Assembly: GCF_006636205.1 (NCBI RefSeq)
Contig: NZ_VIGB01000003.1
Span: 1,240,001 to 1,304,000, forward strand
Length of the DNA: 64,000 bases
Reading direction: 5' to 3'
Source: Kitasatospora acidiphila
Lineage (GTDB): Bacteria; Actinomycetota; Actinomycetes; Streptomycetales; Streptomycetaceae
The translations under genes and the position numbers were made by a program. Under the pieces are notes generated by a model. The model was given only the letters and a program-made list of their open reading frames with translations, did not search any database and was not told the origin of the DNA. Position 1 is the stretch's first letter. The number at the start of each line of letters is the position of its first letter. Shown here one piece after another: positions 41,525 to 49,920 of this stretch.

Positions 41525-42836
41525 GGCGTTCCTCGTGCCTGCGGTGCCGCAGTTGTTCGGGCGGTTCGGTGGTCTGTCGGTGGAGGTGAACAGGGTGGAG
41601 GTAGGTGACCCATCCGATGCGGTCGACGATCAGTTCGATGCTGATCCGCAGCCGGTAAGGGGCGTACGGGTCCGCGTCGAGGCCGATCAGATCCGCCAGC
41701 AGGCGGGCCGCGGAACGCCAGCGAGAGTGGCGAAGTTCGTCCGTGAGGTCCGCCTGGTCGCTTTCCAGTAGGACGCGCTCGGCCAGGTGCTCCTGGCGGC
41801 TGCGCTCGCGGGAGCGGGCCTCGCCCATGCGTTGCGCGGGATCGGGCTCTGGTGGAACCTGCGGCATCGGTGGGCGGCGGCGCACCCGAACGTAGGGGGC
41901 GAAGTCCTCGACAGCCTCCATCAGCGCGCCGGCGTCGAGCCACACCGATGGAGGGTCCACGACGAGGTCAGCGCCGAACTGGCCGAGCAGAGCCAGCGGC
42001 GCATGCCGGGCCGCTTCGAGGTACTCCTCAGCGCTGAGCACCTCGAAGTCCAGTGTCCGGCCTCCCTGCTCGATCACTCGCTGGCCGGCGGCCGTCAGCC
42101 CCTGCTGGTAGTGCTGCTCGGCAGCGACCAGCGCCACAGCCTGGTGATCGAGAGCGTGATCACCAGGGAAAAAGTCGGAGACCTCCTCGTTGAGCTGCTT
42201 CACCCGTGTGCTCAGGCCCGGGTGGTTGTGCTCCCGCTGCTCATCGGCCAGCTCACGGATGCTGGCCACCGCGACCAGCCGTTCGAGGTGGATGGCGTAC
42301 ACGGTCAGCATCTGGCGGCAGAACATGATGTTGAACTCGATCGTGGCCCGGTCGCGGGTCGGCTGGCCGATAAGCGCCCTGGTCTCGTCGAGCAGCGCAA
42401 CCAGCTCGTCGATGCCTCGGTGCCTGCGCAGCCGCTCGTGGACTAGCGTGGCCGGGCCGACCGCCGGGTGAAGCGCGTAGCGCTGCTGGTGCTTCTTGGC
42501 GAGGTAGGGCTGGATCGCACCGTAGTGTTCGAAGATCGCCCATCGGGAATCGAAGAATTCCTGCGCGTACTGCGGTGCGCGCCGCTCTGCGATCAGAGAC
42601 CACACCTCGCTCCTGGTGGGCCCGCCGGACATCCCGCTGTCCGCGAACGCACCAACGACATCGCGTGCGAACGCGAGAGCCTCCGGACCTTCGAGAAGAG
42701 CTTCCCGGAACTTGGCAACCACCGCGCTGAACGCACGAACATTGCGGGCCTGTTGGCTCGGGCTGAGATGCCTGGGCAGGCCCTCGGGATCCCCAGGCAT
42801 CGCAGAATCGTGCTGCGACTCGTCCGCCGCACCCAT
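41511..42836 (-). CDS. Kleisin-like first gene of the SMC operon (JetA/MukF position)
   Basis: 441 aa. The N-terminal region contains a likely winged helix (TRSEVWSLIAERRAPQYAQE, HYGAIQPYLAKKH). The middle is a long helical domain (about residues 110-260: DRATIEFNIMFCRQMLTVYA, QLNEEVSDFFPGDH), and the C-terminus is mixed. This is the MukF/JetA layout, and first position in the operon fits. The ATG at 42836 is preferred with GGGAAG 9 bases upstream; TTG at 42854 is possible. The typical DUF3375 start was not recognised, so this is a divergent member. Confidence 0.6.
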   Translation of the reverse strand: MGAADESQHDSAMPGDPEGLPRHLSPSQQARNVRAFSAVVAKFREALLEGPEALAFARDVVGAFADSGMSGGPTRSEVWSLIAERRAPQYAQEFFDSRWAIFEHYGAIQPYLAKKHQQRYALHPAVGPATLVHERLRRHRGIDELVALLDETRALIGQPTRDRATIEFNIMFCRQMLTVYAIHLERLVAVASIRELADEQREHNHPGLSTRVKQLNEEVSDFFPGDHALDHQAVALVAAEQHYQQGLTAAGQRVIEQGGRTLDFEVLSAEEYLEAARHAPLALLGQFGADLVVDPPSVWLDAGALMEAVEDFAPYVRVRRRPPMPQVPPEPDPAQRMGEARSRERSRQEHLAERVLLESDQADLTDELRHSRWRSAARLLADLIGLDADPYAPYRLRISIELIVDRIGWVTYLHPVHLHRQTTEPPEQLRHRRHEERHEGL

Positions 42837-43058
42837 ATCCGACACTTCCCGCAATTGCTATACAAGTGCCCTTATTGTCCGCCAATGGGAAGTATGCGAC
42901 AAGTATCGGCAGTGGCTGGACCGCCGCCCGTCGCCGAGACGATCCAGGAGAGTGCATTTTCCCCGTTTTGGTGGCACGGAAGCCAAGGGCTGCGGGATCG
43001 TCACCCTGGAGCCCCAGCCCGGGGGCTCTTCGGGCACCGGGGTCGCCGGAGGGACACC

Positions 43059-43664
43059 ATGGGTGAGCGGGAGACGTGGACGACGGAGGAGTTCGGCTCG
43101 TCGCATGAGGGCACGGTCGGGGTGCTCCTGGCGGACGGCACCGTCCCCGAGCCGGTCACCTACCTGCTGATGAGCGGCGGGTGCGGGATGACGGTTTCGC
43201 ACTGGAGCGTCTACGACGGCCGCATCGGACTCGCACCGCGGGCACACGCGTTGCGGGCGGTGTGCTGCTGTGGCTGGACCGGCCCCGAGCACCTGTTGAA
43301 CTGGGATGAGATCGGTGAGCAGGCGCTGTCCACGGCGGGCGCCGACGCTGCCGGTACGTGCATGGAGGAGTGGGGCCGGCACACCGTGGAGGTGGAGCAG
43401 TCGGCGATCGCTCTACCGGAGGCGGTTACCGATCTGTTGGAGCGGCTGGAGGCGGAGATCGAGAAGCTGGAGAAGACCGCCCCACTGGTGGCGCTGCGAG
43501 CGGCCCGCCGACTGGAGGTGACCGCCGAGCGGGTCGCTTACTGGCCCGCCCACGAAGCACGGCACGGCACGAGCCTCGATGAGGTCGCCGCCGCCCTCGG
43601 CCTCAACGAGGACGGTGCGCGCCAGCTGCTGGCCCGCTTCGGCAACTGGGACCCCTACAGCTGA
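43059..43664 (+). CDS. Hypothetical protein with C-terminal HTH-like segment
   Basis: 201 aa, divergent from the SMC operon by about 220 bases. The N-terminal half contains a Cys-rich hairpin (RAVCCCGWTGPEHLL) that looks like a shared actinomycete zinc or DUF motif. A coiled coil (LLERLEAEIEKLEKTAPLVAL) follows, and the C-terminal 40 residues (SLDEVAAALGLNEDGARQLLARF) resemble a sigma-type helix-turn-helix. GGAGG lies 7 bases before the ATG. Possibly a regulator; unproven. Confidence 0.62.
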   Translation: MGERETWTTEEFGSSHEGTVGVLLADGTVPEPVTYLLMSGGCGMTVSHWSVYDGRIGLAPRAHALRAVCCCGWTGPEHLLNWDEIGEQALSTAGADAAGTCMEEWGRHTVEVEQSAIALPEAVTDLLERLEAEIEKLEKTAPLVALRAARRLEVTAERVAYWPAHEARHGTSLDEVAAALGLNEDGARQLLARFGNWDPYS

Positions 43665-43803
43665 GAGGCGACCCGACCACCCATCACGTGTCGAGCTCGG
43701 AGCTTCCTCTCCGAGGGCCTGGTGGCGTTGCCTGGATTCGGAGGGAATACCGCGTTCCTCTTCGTGATTGGCCCCTCCGTACAGTCGTGCGAAGGGGACA
43801 TGA

Positions 43804-44739
43804 GTGGCCGATCTGAAGATCTTCCAGCGGGATGCCGATGGCCGTGAGGTCGAGCTGCGAGGCTCGACGGTAGCGCGGGAGCGGGAGCTGCAGCGGCGGG
43901 TCGAGGGGGCGCTGGAGGAAATGCTGGGGGTCCGGCTCCTGGCGTCGGAGTACTCGACCGGGGACTGGCACCGAGGGCGGATCGACACGCTTGGTCTGGA
44001 CGAGGACAACGTCCCAGTGATCATTGAGTTCAAGCGGGGCCGGGACGCCGGCATCATCACGCAGGCGACTTCCTACCTCGTCTGGATGAAGGCACACCGC
44101 CACGAGGTGGAGGCGCTGGTGCGCAGACGCCTGGGCAACAAGGTAGCGGGTGCGGTCGACTGGCGACGGCCCCGGGTGATCTGTGTGGCGGGCGAGTTCT
44201 CGCGGCACGACCGGGCTGCTGCTTCGCTTCACCAACGGGAGCACCGCGTGGACCTGGTGCGCTATCGGGTGTTCGGCCCGGATCTGCTGACGTTGCAGCT
44301 GGTCGAGACCGTCCCTGGGTTCGGCGTTCCCATGGAGTCGGCCGAACTGGTCAGTGAGGTGGCCGCCGAGCCGGAGGCGACGGCGACCCTGGCTTCTGAT
44401 CAGGTCGAAGTGCCCGAGACTCTGGCAGAGCTGTACGGCGAGCTGGACGAGGTACTGACCGGGGCAGGCGAGCTGGAGGTGGTAGTGCTGAGGCACTACA
44501 TCGCCTACCGGAGGATGCTGAACGTGGCATCGGTGATCTTCCGTCCGTCGGCGTCGCACCGGGCGATCCTGATGTACCTGCGGCTGGACCCAGACACGGT
44601 GAAGCTGGAGGACGGCTTCACGCGCGATGTGCGGAGGATCGGTCACCTGGGGACGGGTGACCTTGAGGTGCGAATCGCCTCGTCGGCGGACGTGGAGAAA
44701 GCGGTGCCGCTGATCAGGCGGGCAGTCGAGGAGTCCTGA
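43804..44739 (+). CDS. PD-(D/E)XK nuclease-like protein with DUF5655-like C-terminus
   Basis: 311 aa. GRIDTLGLDEDNVPVIIEFKRG has the spacing of a PD-(D/E)XK nuclease core (Asp, then Glu-x-Lys) as in NucS/DUF91-like proteins. The C-terminal 110 residues (LRHYIAYRRMLNVASVIF, ILMYLRLDPDTVKLEDGF, GHLGTGDLEVRI) fit the DUF5655 domain. The GTG at 43804 follows AAGGGGA; ATG 43800 is out of frame. Nuclease activity on DNA is plausible. It lies between the SMC operon and a DNA methyltransferase. Confidence 0.7.
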   Translation: MADLKIFQRDADGREVELRGSTVARERELQRRVEGALEEMLGVRLLASEYSTGDWHRGRIDTLGLDEDNVPVIIEFKRGRDAGIITQATSYLVWMKAHRHEVEALVRRRLGNKVAGAVDWRRPRVICVAGEFSRHDRAAASLHQREHRVDLVRYRVFGPDLLTLQLVETVPGFGVPMESAELVSEVAAEPEATATLASDQVEVPETLAELYGELDEVLTGAGELEVVVLRHYIAYRRMLNVASVIFRPSASHRAILMYLRLDPDTVKLEDGFTRDVRRIGHLGTGDLEVRIASSADVEKAVPLIRRAVEES

Positions 44740-44746
44740 CGGGCAA

Positions 44747-44785
44747 CGAAGGGCGGCTGGAGCGTGGTGCTCCGGCCGCCCTTCG
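44747..44785. terminator. Bidirectional terminator
   Basis: A 17-bp stem (CGAAGGGCGGCTGGAGC paired with its near-perfect complement, one T-G wobble) and a 5-base loop between the convergent nuclease-like and methyltransferase genes. Confidence 0.85.
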
Positions 44786-44824
44786 CGTGTCTGCAGCCGG
44801 TCCGTCCGGTGGCAGGTCTCATGG

Positions 44825-45574
44825 TCACGCCTCCGGGCCGGCGAGGACGAAGTCGTCCTGGGTCAGCTCGTCGCGCAGGCGCTGTTCGGCGATCTCGGCG
44901 TAGTGCGGGGAGAGTTCGACGCCTACGAAGCGCCGGCCTTCGCGGAGGGCGGCGACGCCGGTGGAGCCGCTGCCGGCGAAGGGGTCGAGGACGGTCCCGT
45001 TCTCGGGGCAGATCTGCACGAGCTGCTGCATGATCTCCAGCGGCTTCTGGGTGATGTGGACCCGGTCCTTGCGGGGCTGGGAGGCGATGAAGTGGCCGGG
45101 CAGGTAGATGTTCCGCGAGTTGTCGAGGCGGCCCTTGACGCCCCAGGTGATGAACTCCGCGGACTGCTTGAAGCCTCCCTTCCTCGGCCTACTGGCGGGC
45201 TTGATCCACGGGATCGTGCCCTGCCAGGTCCAGCCCGCCATCTGCAGCGCGTCGCTGGTGGTGGGCTCCTGCCTCCAGTCGGAGAAGACCATCGCAACGG
45301 AGTGCTCGGTGCTCGCCCGGTACGCCTCGGTCATCAGCTCGGTCAGCCACGACCGGTAGGAGCGCTGGTCGCGGTTTTCACCCGGGAAGGTCTTCAGGTC
45401 GTGCTCGACACCGGAGGTCACGTACTTGGCGCGGGCGTCGCGGCTGGTGCGCTCGGAGCTGGTGCGCCCGCCGCTGTTGTACGGGGGGTCGGTGATGACC
45501 GCGTTGACGGACTCGTCGGGCAGGGACTTGAGGACGGTGAGGGCGTCGCCTCGGTGGAGGGTGAAGTCGTTCAT
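44825..45574 (-). CDS. DNA N4/N6 (amino) methyltransferase
   Basis: 249 aa. Motif IV TDPPYNSGG appears near residue 28 and the SAM motif DPFAGSGSTGVAA near residue 192, the order typical of beta-class amino-methyltransferases. The middle region carries a target-recognition-like segment (SDWRQEPTTSDALQMAGW). No restriction gene of recognisable type is adjacent, so it is an orphan or element-borne methylase. AGAGG precedes the ATG closely, and two 18-bp direct repeats lie just upstream. Likely role: self-protection of the conjugative element or anti-restriction. Confidence 0.85.
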   Translation of the reverse strand: MNDFTLHRGDALTVLKSLPDESVNAVITDPPYNSGGRTSSERTSRDARAKYVTSGVEHDLKTFPGENRDQRSYRSWLTELMTEAYRASTEHSVAMVFSDWRQEPTTSDALQMAGWTWQGTIPWIKPASRPRKGGFKQSAEFITWGVKGRLDNSRNIYLPGHFIASQPRKDRVHITQKPLEIMQQLVQICPENGTVLDPFAGSGSTGVAALREGRRFVGVELSPHYAEIAEQRLRDELTQDDFVLAGPEA

Positions 45575-45583
45575 GGGGCCTCT

Positions 45584-45619
45584 TTCAGGGCAGGGGTGGA
45601 CTTCAGGGCAGGGGTAGAC
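45584..45619 (-). repeat. Two tandem 18-bp repeats upstream of the methyltransferase
   Basis: On the minus strand GTCYACCCCTGCCCTGAA occurs twice head to tail with one mismatch, ending 9 bases before the methyltransferase ATG. This is a plausible operator or mRNA regulatory site. Confidence 0.6.
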
Positions 45620-45659
45620 CCGCTCCCGGCGGCGCCCGGCGGCAGCCGCCGGGAGCGGG
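45619..45659. terminator. GC-rich hairpin upstream of the methyltransferase
   Basis: A 14-bp perfect stem (CCCGCTCCCGGCGG and complement) with a 13-base loop. It is 45 bases upstream of the methyltransferase start, so it could be a terminator for a plus-strand transcript or an attenuator-like structure. Confidence 0.5.
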
Positions 45660-46078
45660 GTTGACCGGGACAGTAGCCGCGATTCGCGGCCGGACCTAAC
45701 GGCGGCGAAGGCCTCGTCGGGTCTGGTGGAGGGGTCGTTTGGTGCGGCCGTCTTTCGCGTCTACTGTCTCGCCATGCCAACCGGGCAGGAGGCCGACTCG
45801 GCCGGGTCCGGCCTGTGTTGATCCGTGCTGCCTCGTTCGAGCGGGGCCGTGCGCGGGTCCCATTCCCTGTCGTCCTTGCCCCGAGGAGTCCCTATGTTCC
45901 GGCTGAGATTACAAGCGCGGCTGGCTGCCGCGCATGACCCGAGACCGGCGTCCAGGAGCTACCAACTCCCGTTACCCGGGCCCGCCCTGAAGGCGGATTC
46001 ACTACCGGCGCGGTGCCGGCGGCTTCTTCGCACGAGAGCCGGCACCGCGCCTCCTACGAACCCCGAGGAGCCGCTGCG
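45660..46078. other. Region before the conjugation operon
   Basis: About 420 bases with plus-strand open frames of non-coding character. A possible ATG at 45894 lacks support. The promoter of the conjugation operon is expected here. Confidence 0.4.
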
Positions 46079-46165
46079 ATGCAGCATGCCCTGGCACAGC
46101 TGTGCCTTGACCCGCCGTCCCCGCTCGTCCCGGCCGTCGGCCTCGCCGAGCGGCGGCGACGATGA
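46079..46165 (+). CDS. 28-aa leader ORF coupled to the hydrolase
   Basis: MQHALAQLCLDPPSPLVPAV is the start of a 28-residue peptide ending in four arginines. GAGGAG lies 8 bases before its ATG, and its stop overlaps the next ATG (ATGA), so it can set translation of the hydrolase. Too short to assign a function. Confidence 0.4.
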   Translation: MQHALAQLCLDPPSPLVPAVGLAERRRR

Positions 46166-47313
46166 AGAAGACCACGGGCGGCATCGTCGGTCTCGTCGCT
46201 GCCGGTCCGCTGCTGCTGGCCCTGCCGATTCTCGGCGTCGCGGCCGGGACCGCCTCGGCTGCCTGCTCCACCAACGACACCCAGGCTGTGGACGCTTCGG
46301 CCGTGGCCACCCAAGTGAAGGCGATCCTGGCCGGGGGCAGCAGCAGTTCGGTCTCGGTGCCCGGTCTGGACGACCCGGTGCACCAGGTGCCCAACGCCAA
46401 GACCATCGTCACCACCGGCGTCGCGATGAGGGTTCCCGCCCGAGGACAGATCGCGGCGCTGGCAACTGCTCTGCAGGAGAGCGGCCTTCAGAATCTGACC
46501 TACGGCGACCGCGACTCACTGGGGCTGTTCCAGCAGCGTCCGTCGCAGGGCTGGGGTACCGCGGAGCAGATCCTGGATCCGGTCCACGCGAGCACCGAGT
46601 TCTACTCGGCATTGCTGCAGGTGTCGGGCTGGCAGTCGATGACCGTCACTCAGGCCGCCCAGGCGGTGCAGCGTTCGGCGTTCCCGGATGCCTACGCCAA
46701 GTGGGAGCCGCTGGCCACCGCCCTGCAGGGGGCGATCGTGCCGCTGCTCGCGCCAACGGCCGGAAACTCGTCGCCGAGTCCGGCGCCGTCCGGATCACCC
46801 GGCGCTGGCAGCTCGCCACCCAGCCCGGCCAGTGGCTGTTCGAGCGGCGGCAGCGACGGACCCGGGTTCGGGACCCTCCCGCCGGGCACCCTGCCGGCCG
46901 CGTACACGATCCCGGCCGACGCACCGCCGCAGGTGCAGACCGCGATCCGCTGGGCGCTCGGCCAGCTCGGCACCCCGTACCAGTGGGGTGGCACCTGCAC
47001 CGACCCTCACGGGCCGGACCCGATGGGCCGCTGCGACTGTTCAGCCCTGATGCAGGCGTCCTATCGGGCGGCCGGCGTCACCCTGAGCCGAACCACCTAC
47101 GACCAGGTCACCGAAGGCCAGGCGGTCTCGGTGGACGCCCTCAAGCCGGGCGACCTGCTGTTCACCGAAGGCTCGGCCCAAGCGCCCGACCACGTCGGGA
47201 TGTTCATCGGCGGCGGTCTTGTGGTGCAGGCCCCGCACACCGGCGACGTGGTCAAGATCTCGACCCTCGCTGACTGGAAGCCGCAGGTTCTCGCGGCCCG
47301 CCGGATCGTCTGA
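46162..47313 (+). CDS. Secreted peptidoglycan hydrolase of the conjugation system (lysozyme-like + NlpC/P60)
   Basis: 383 aa. A signal peptide (about residues 1-33, cleaved after TASA) is followed by a lysozyme-like domain with ATALQESGLQNLTYGDRDS and LFQQRPSQGWG. A Pro/Ser linker (about 195-230) leads to an NlpC/P60 domain with YQWGGTC, RCDCSALMQASY (catalytic Cys) and DHVGMFIGGG (catalytic His). It probably opens the cell wall for assembly of the transfer channel, as in other Gram-positive type IV systems. It starts the conjugation operon. Confidence 0.87.
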   Translation: MKKTTGGIVGLVAAGPLLLALPILGVAAGTASAACSTNDTQAVDASAVATQVKAILAGGSSSSVSVPGLDDPVHQVPNAKTIVTTGVAMRVPARGQIAALATALQESGLQNLTYGDRDSLGLFQQRPSQGWGTAEQILDPVHASTEFYSALLQVSGWQSMTVTQAAQAVQRSAFPDAYAKWEPLATALQGAIVPLLAPTAGNSSPSPAPSGSPGAGSSPPSPASGCSSGGSDGPGFGTLPPGTLPAAYTIPADAPPQVQTAIRWALGQLGTPYQWGGTCTDPHGPDPMGRCDCSALMQASYRAAGVTLSRTTYDQVTEGQAVSVDALKPGDLLFTEGSAQAPDHVGMFIGGGLVVQAPHTGDVVKISTLADWKPQVLAARRIV

Positions 47314-47380
47314 CCGGCCTTCCCTCCCCCTCCCCTCTTCGGGCTGCCTTAGCGTGCCCACATTCGAACTGGAGTACCGC

Positions 47381-47689
47381 ATGCTTCTCGCCGCCAAGGC
47401 CGTTCAGCTGGCCTACGACCCCGGAATCACCCCGAACGAGGGCGGCCTTCCCGGCCTGTCCGTCCTCAAGGAGGTGATGGGGTCGATGAACCTCTTCGCC
47501 ATCATCGCCGTGGTCGGCGCGCTCGCCGTCAGCGCGGGCGTGTGGGCTTGGGGTCACCACTCGGGCGGCCACCAGGCCGAGGCCAACGGCAAGAAGGGCG
47601 TCCTGGTGTCCGCCGGGGCGGCCCTGCTGCTCGGCGCCGCCAACGGGATTGTGGCGTTTTTCACCGGGCTGGGCGGCCAGGTCCACTGA
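47381..47689 (+). CDS. Small membrane protein, DUF6112-like, VirB2-like position
   Basis: 102 aa. A short N-terminal segment (AYDPGITPNEGGLPGL) precedes two membrane helices (LFAIIAVVGALAVSAGVWAWG and LVSAGAALLLGAANGIVAFF). This fits the small two-helix protein found next to TrbL-like genes in Streptomyces elements (DUF6112, from memory). The ATG at 47381 has GGAG 7 bases upstream. The stop overlaps the next ATG (TGATG). A pilin-like role is speculative. Confidence 0.68.
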   Translation: MLLAAKAVQLAYDPGITPNEGGLPGLSVLKEVMGSMNLFAIIAVVGALAVSAGVWAWGHHSGGHQAEANGKKGVLVSAGAALLLGAANGIVAFFTGLGGQVH

Positions 47690-48396
47690 TGCAGCGATTC
47701 CTTACCTCTGCTTCCCGTAGCGGTGAGCCCGGCGGCGCATCTCGCGTGCGCCGCCGGGCGCTGCTCGGCACCGCGGTCCTGGTGCTGCTCGTCGCACTCG
47801 CCGGCCTGGCCGCCTACCTCACCCGCGACGGCAGTGCCACCCCCAATCCCCATGTTCCGCAGCTGAGTTCCGCGCCGTTTCCGTCCACTGCGCCGGCCGC
47901 TTCTTCGCCTACACCACCCGCCGGCGAACGCGGGAAGTTGCCCGTTGCGCCGTCGACGCGTGACCCGATCACATTCGCGAAGGCTGCGGCCGTGGCGCTG
48001 TGGTCCTACGACACCCGCGCCTACTCCCAGCCCGTGCTGGAGGCCGCGCTGCACCGGTGGTTGACCGGCGAGGCGCAGTACGCCGATGCGGCCTCGGTCG
48101 ATGCCCTGGTGCCGTCGCCGGTGTTGTGGGGCCGGATGGCCGACTCGGGCCAGTTCGCCATCGCCACGGTGACCGAGGCGCACTTCCCGGACTCCTTCAC
48201 CCGGGCCCTGCAGGCGGATCCCGGGGCTTTGACGCAGGCGTACGTGTACGCCGTCACGGTCTCCGGCCGGCAGGCGATCGCGTGGAACGGTGCTGCCGCC
48301 GGTGGCGGCGAGGACCGGGTCACCACCCTGGCCGTCCAGTGCCGCCCCTCCCAGCCCTGCGCGCTGGCCGGTGTCCTGCCGGCCGTCGCGCCCTGA
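47689..48396 (+). CDS. Membrane-anchored conjugation protein (VirB8/TcpC-like)
   Basis: 235 aa. One N-terminal membrane helix (LLGTAVLVLLVALAGLAAYL), a Pro/Ser linker to about residue 85, then an extracytoplasmic NTF2-like domain with FAKAAAVALWSYDTRAYSQP and the ending CRPSQPCALAGV. This is the layout of VirB8/TcpC proteins that scaffold the type IV channel. It overlaps the previous gene (TGATG). Assignment is by topology and position. Confidence 0.68.
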   Translation: MQRFLTSASRSGEPGGASRVRRRALLGTAVLVLLVALAGLAAYLTRDGSATPNPHVPQLSSAPFPSTAPAASSPTPPAGERGKLPVAPSTRDPITFAKAAAVALWSYDTRAYSQPVLEAALHRWLTGEAQYADAASVDALVPSPVLWGRMADSGQFAIATVTEAHFPDSFTRALQADPGALTQAYVYAVTVSGRQAIAWNGAAAGGGEDRVTTLAVQCRPSQPCALAGVLPAVAP

Positions 48397-48423
48397 CCCC
48401 CGCCCCAGAAAGGAGGCATCGAC

Positions 48424-49845
48424 ATGGGAGTCTGCGACCTTCCGCTGATGAGCACGGTCTGCGGTGCCGTCAACTTCGCGAACAACCCCGCCGGGGCCGT
48501 TACCGACGGCATCGGCGCCTGGATCGCCAAGTCCGCGGGTGAACTCGCCGCCAGCGCGGCCGACCTCGCGGCCAAGGCCGTCAACTCGACCACCGCGATC
48601 GACCTGAACGCCGGCTGGTTCCGCGCTGACTACGAGCTGCTGCTGCCGATCGGCCTGGCCGTCATCGTCGGCACGTTCTGCATCCAGCTGATGTTCGCCG
48701 CCTGGCGACGCGACGAACGGGCCCTGGCCCAGGCCGCGATCGGCACGATGACCGGCGTCCTGTTCTCGTTTTGCGCCGTCAGTTTCACCACCGTGGCCAT
48801 CACCGTGGTCGACGCCCTGTCGGAAGGGCTCTTCCAAGCGGCCAACACCAGTGTCGACGACGCGATCCGCCGCGTGATCAAGGTCGACGAACTGGGCGCG
48901 ATGTACGGCCTGGGCTGGGGAGTGTCGGCACTGGTCGCCCTCGGCTGCGCGATCGGGGCGTTCATGTACTGGGGCGTCATGGTCGCCCGCAAGGTAGGGG
49001 TCCTGATCCTGGTGGCGTTCGCGGTCTTCGCGGGCAGCGGCGGCGGCTGGGAGGTCGCCAAGCGCTGGCGGCGCGGCTGGACCGAGGCCACCGCCACCCT
49101 GGTGGTCAGCAAGCTGCTGATGACCGTGGTCTTCCTGATCGGTGTTTCCGCGATGGGCAAGTCGGATGCCAAGGACGGCATGTCTGCCCTCTCAGACGCG
49201 ATGGCCGGCATCGTCGTGATGATCCTGGTCTTGCTGTGCCCGTACGCCACCTACAAGTTCGTCCACTGGGCGACCGACAACGGCGGCCACGACGACATGC
49301 ACCGCACCGGCATCGCCGGACTCGCGGTCGCAGCCGGCGCCGCGAAGACGGCCGCCAGCCTGGCCATGCGGACGGGCACCGGCACCCCCGCTCCCCAGGG
49401 CCCGGCCCAGGTACCGGGCATGGGCAGCGACGGCGTCGCCTCCGGTATCGACCCCACCGGCCGCATCAGCAAGGAGGGCATCGACGCCGGCCCGGCCCGG
49501 CCGCAGTCCACCTTCCGCTTCGGCGAGGATCCCAGCGCCCCCGGCGACAGGGGTCGTGCCCTGGTCCAGCGCCCCGGCATCCCCGCGCTGATCACCCGGC
49601 CCGGCTCCGGCGGCACCCAGCCGACGGCCGACGGCGAGAGCCCGGAGGCCCCGGCTGCACCGAGGGCCCCGGATCTCGCTACCGCCGGCCCCATCGCCCC
49701 GCCCCCGCCCAGCACGCCTGCCGCTCCGGCTCCCCGTTCGTCGGCTCCGGCTCCGGCTCCGGACAGTCCCCCTCCGGCGGGGCTCTCCACCGCCGAACCG
49801 GTTCGCTTCATCTTCCCGAACCGACCCTCCACGCCCGGTTCCTGA
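48424..49845 (+). CDS. TrbL/VirB6-like polytopic conjugation protein
   Basis: 473 aa. About six membrane segments lie between residues 75 and 285 (for example LLLPIGLAVIVGTFCIQLMF, GVLFSFCAVSFTTVAITVV, VGVLILVAFAVFAGSGGGWE). The C-terminal 170 residues are soluble and Pro/Ala/Gly-rich. This is the TrbL/VirB6 channel-protein layout. AAAGGAGG lies 7 bases before the ATG. It probably forms the inner-membrane part of the DNA transfer channel. Confidence 0.8.
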   Translation: MGVCDLPLMSTVCGAVNFANNPAGAVTDGIGAWIAKSAGELAASAADLAAKAVNSTTAIDLNAGWFRADYELLLPIGLAVIVGTFCIQLMFAAWRRDERALAQAAIGTMTGVLFSFCAVSFTTVAITVVDALSEGLFQAANTSVDDAIRRVIKVDELGAMYGLGWGVSALVALGCAIGAFMYWGVMVARKVGVLILVAFAVFAGSGGGWEVAKRWRRGWTEATATLVVSKLLMTVVFLIGVSAMGKSDAKDGMSALSDAMAGIVVMILVLLCPYATYKFVHWATDNGGHDDMHRTGIAGLAVAAGAAKTAASLAMRTGTGTPAPQGPAQVPGMGSDGVASGIDPTGRISKEGIDAGPARPQSTFRFGEDPSAPGDRGRALVQRPGIPALITRPGSGGTQPTADGESPEAPAAPRAPDLATAGPIAPPPPSTPAAPAPRSSAPAPAPDSPPPAGLSTAEPVRFIFPNRPSTPGS

Positions 49846-49920
49846 CCACCGCCTGGGGTGGGCCCCGGCCTGCGGCCCACCCCAGGCGCCCACCACTTCC
49901 ACCCCCGAAGGAGTCCAGCC

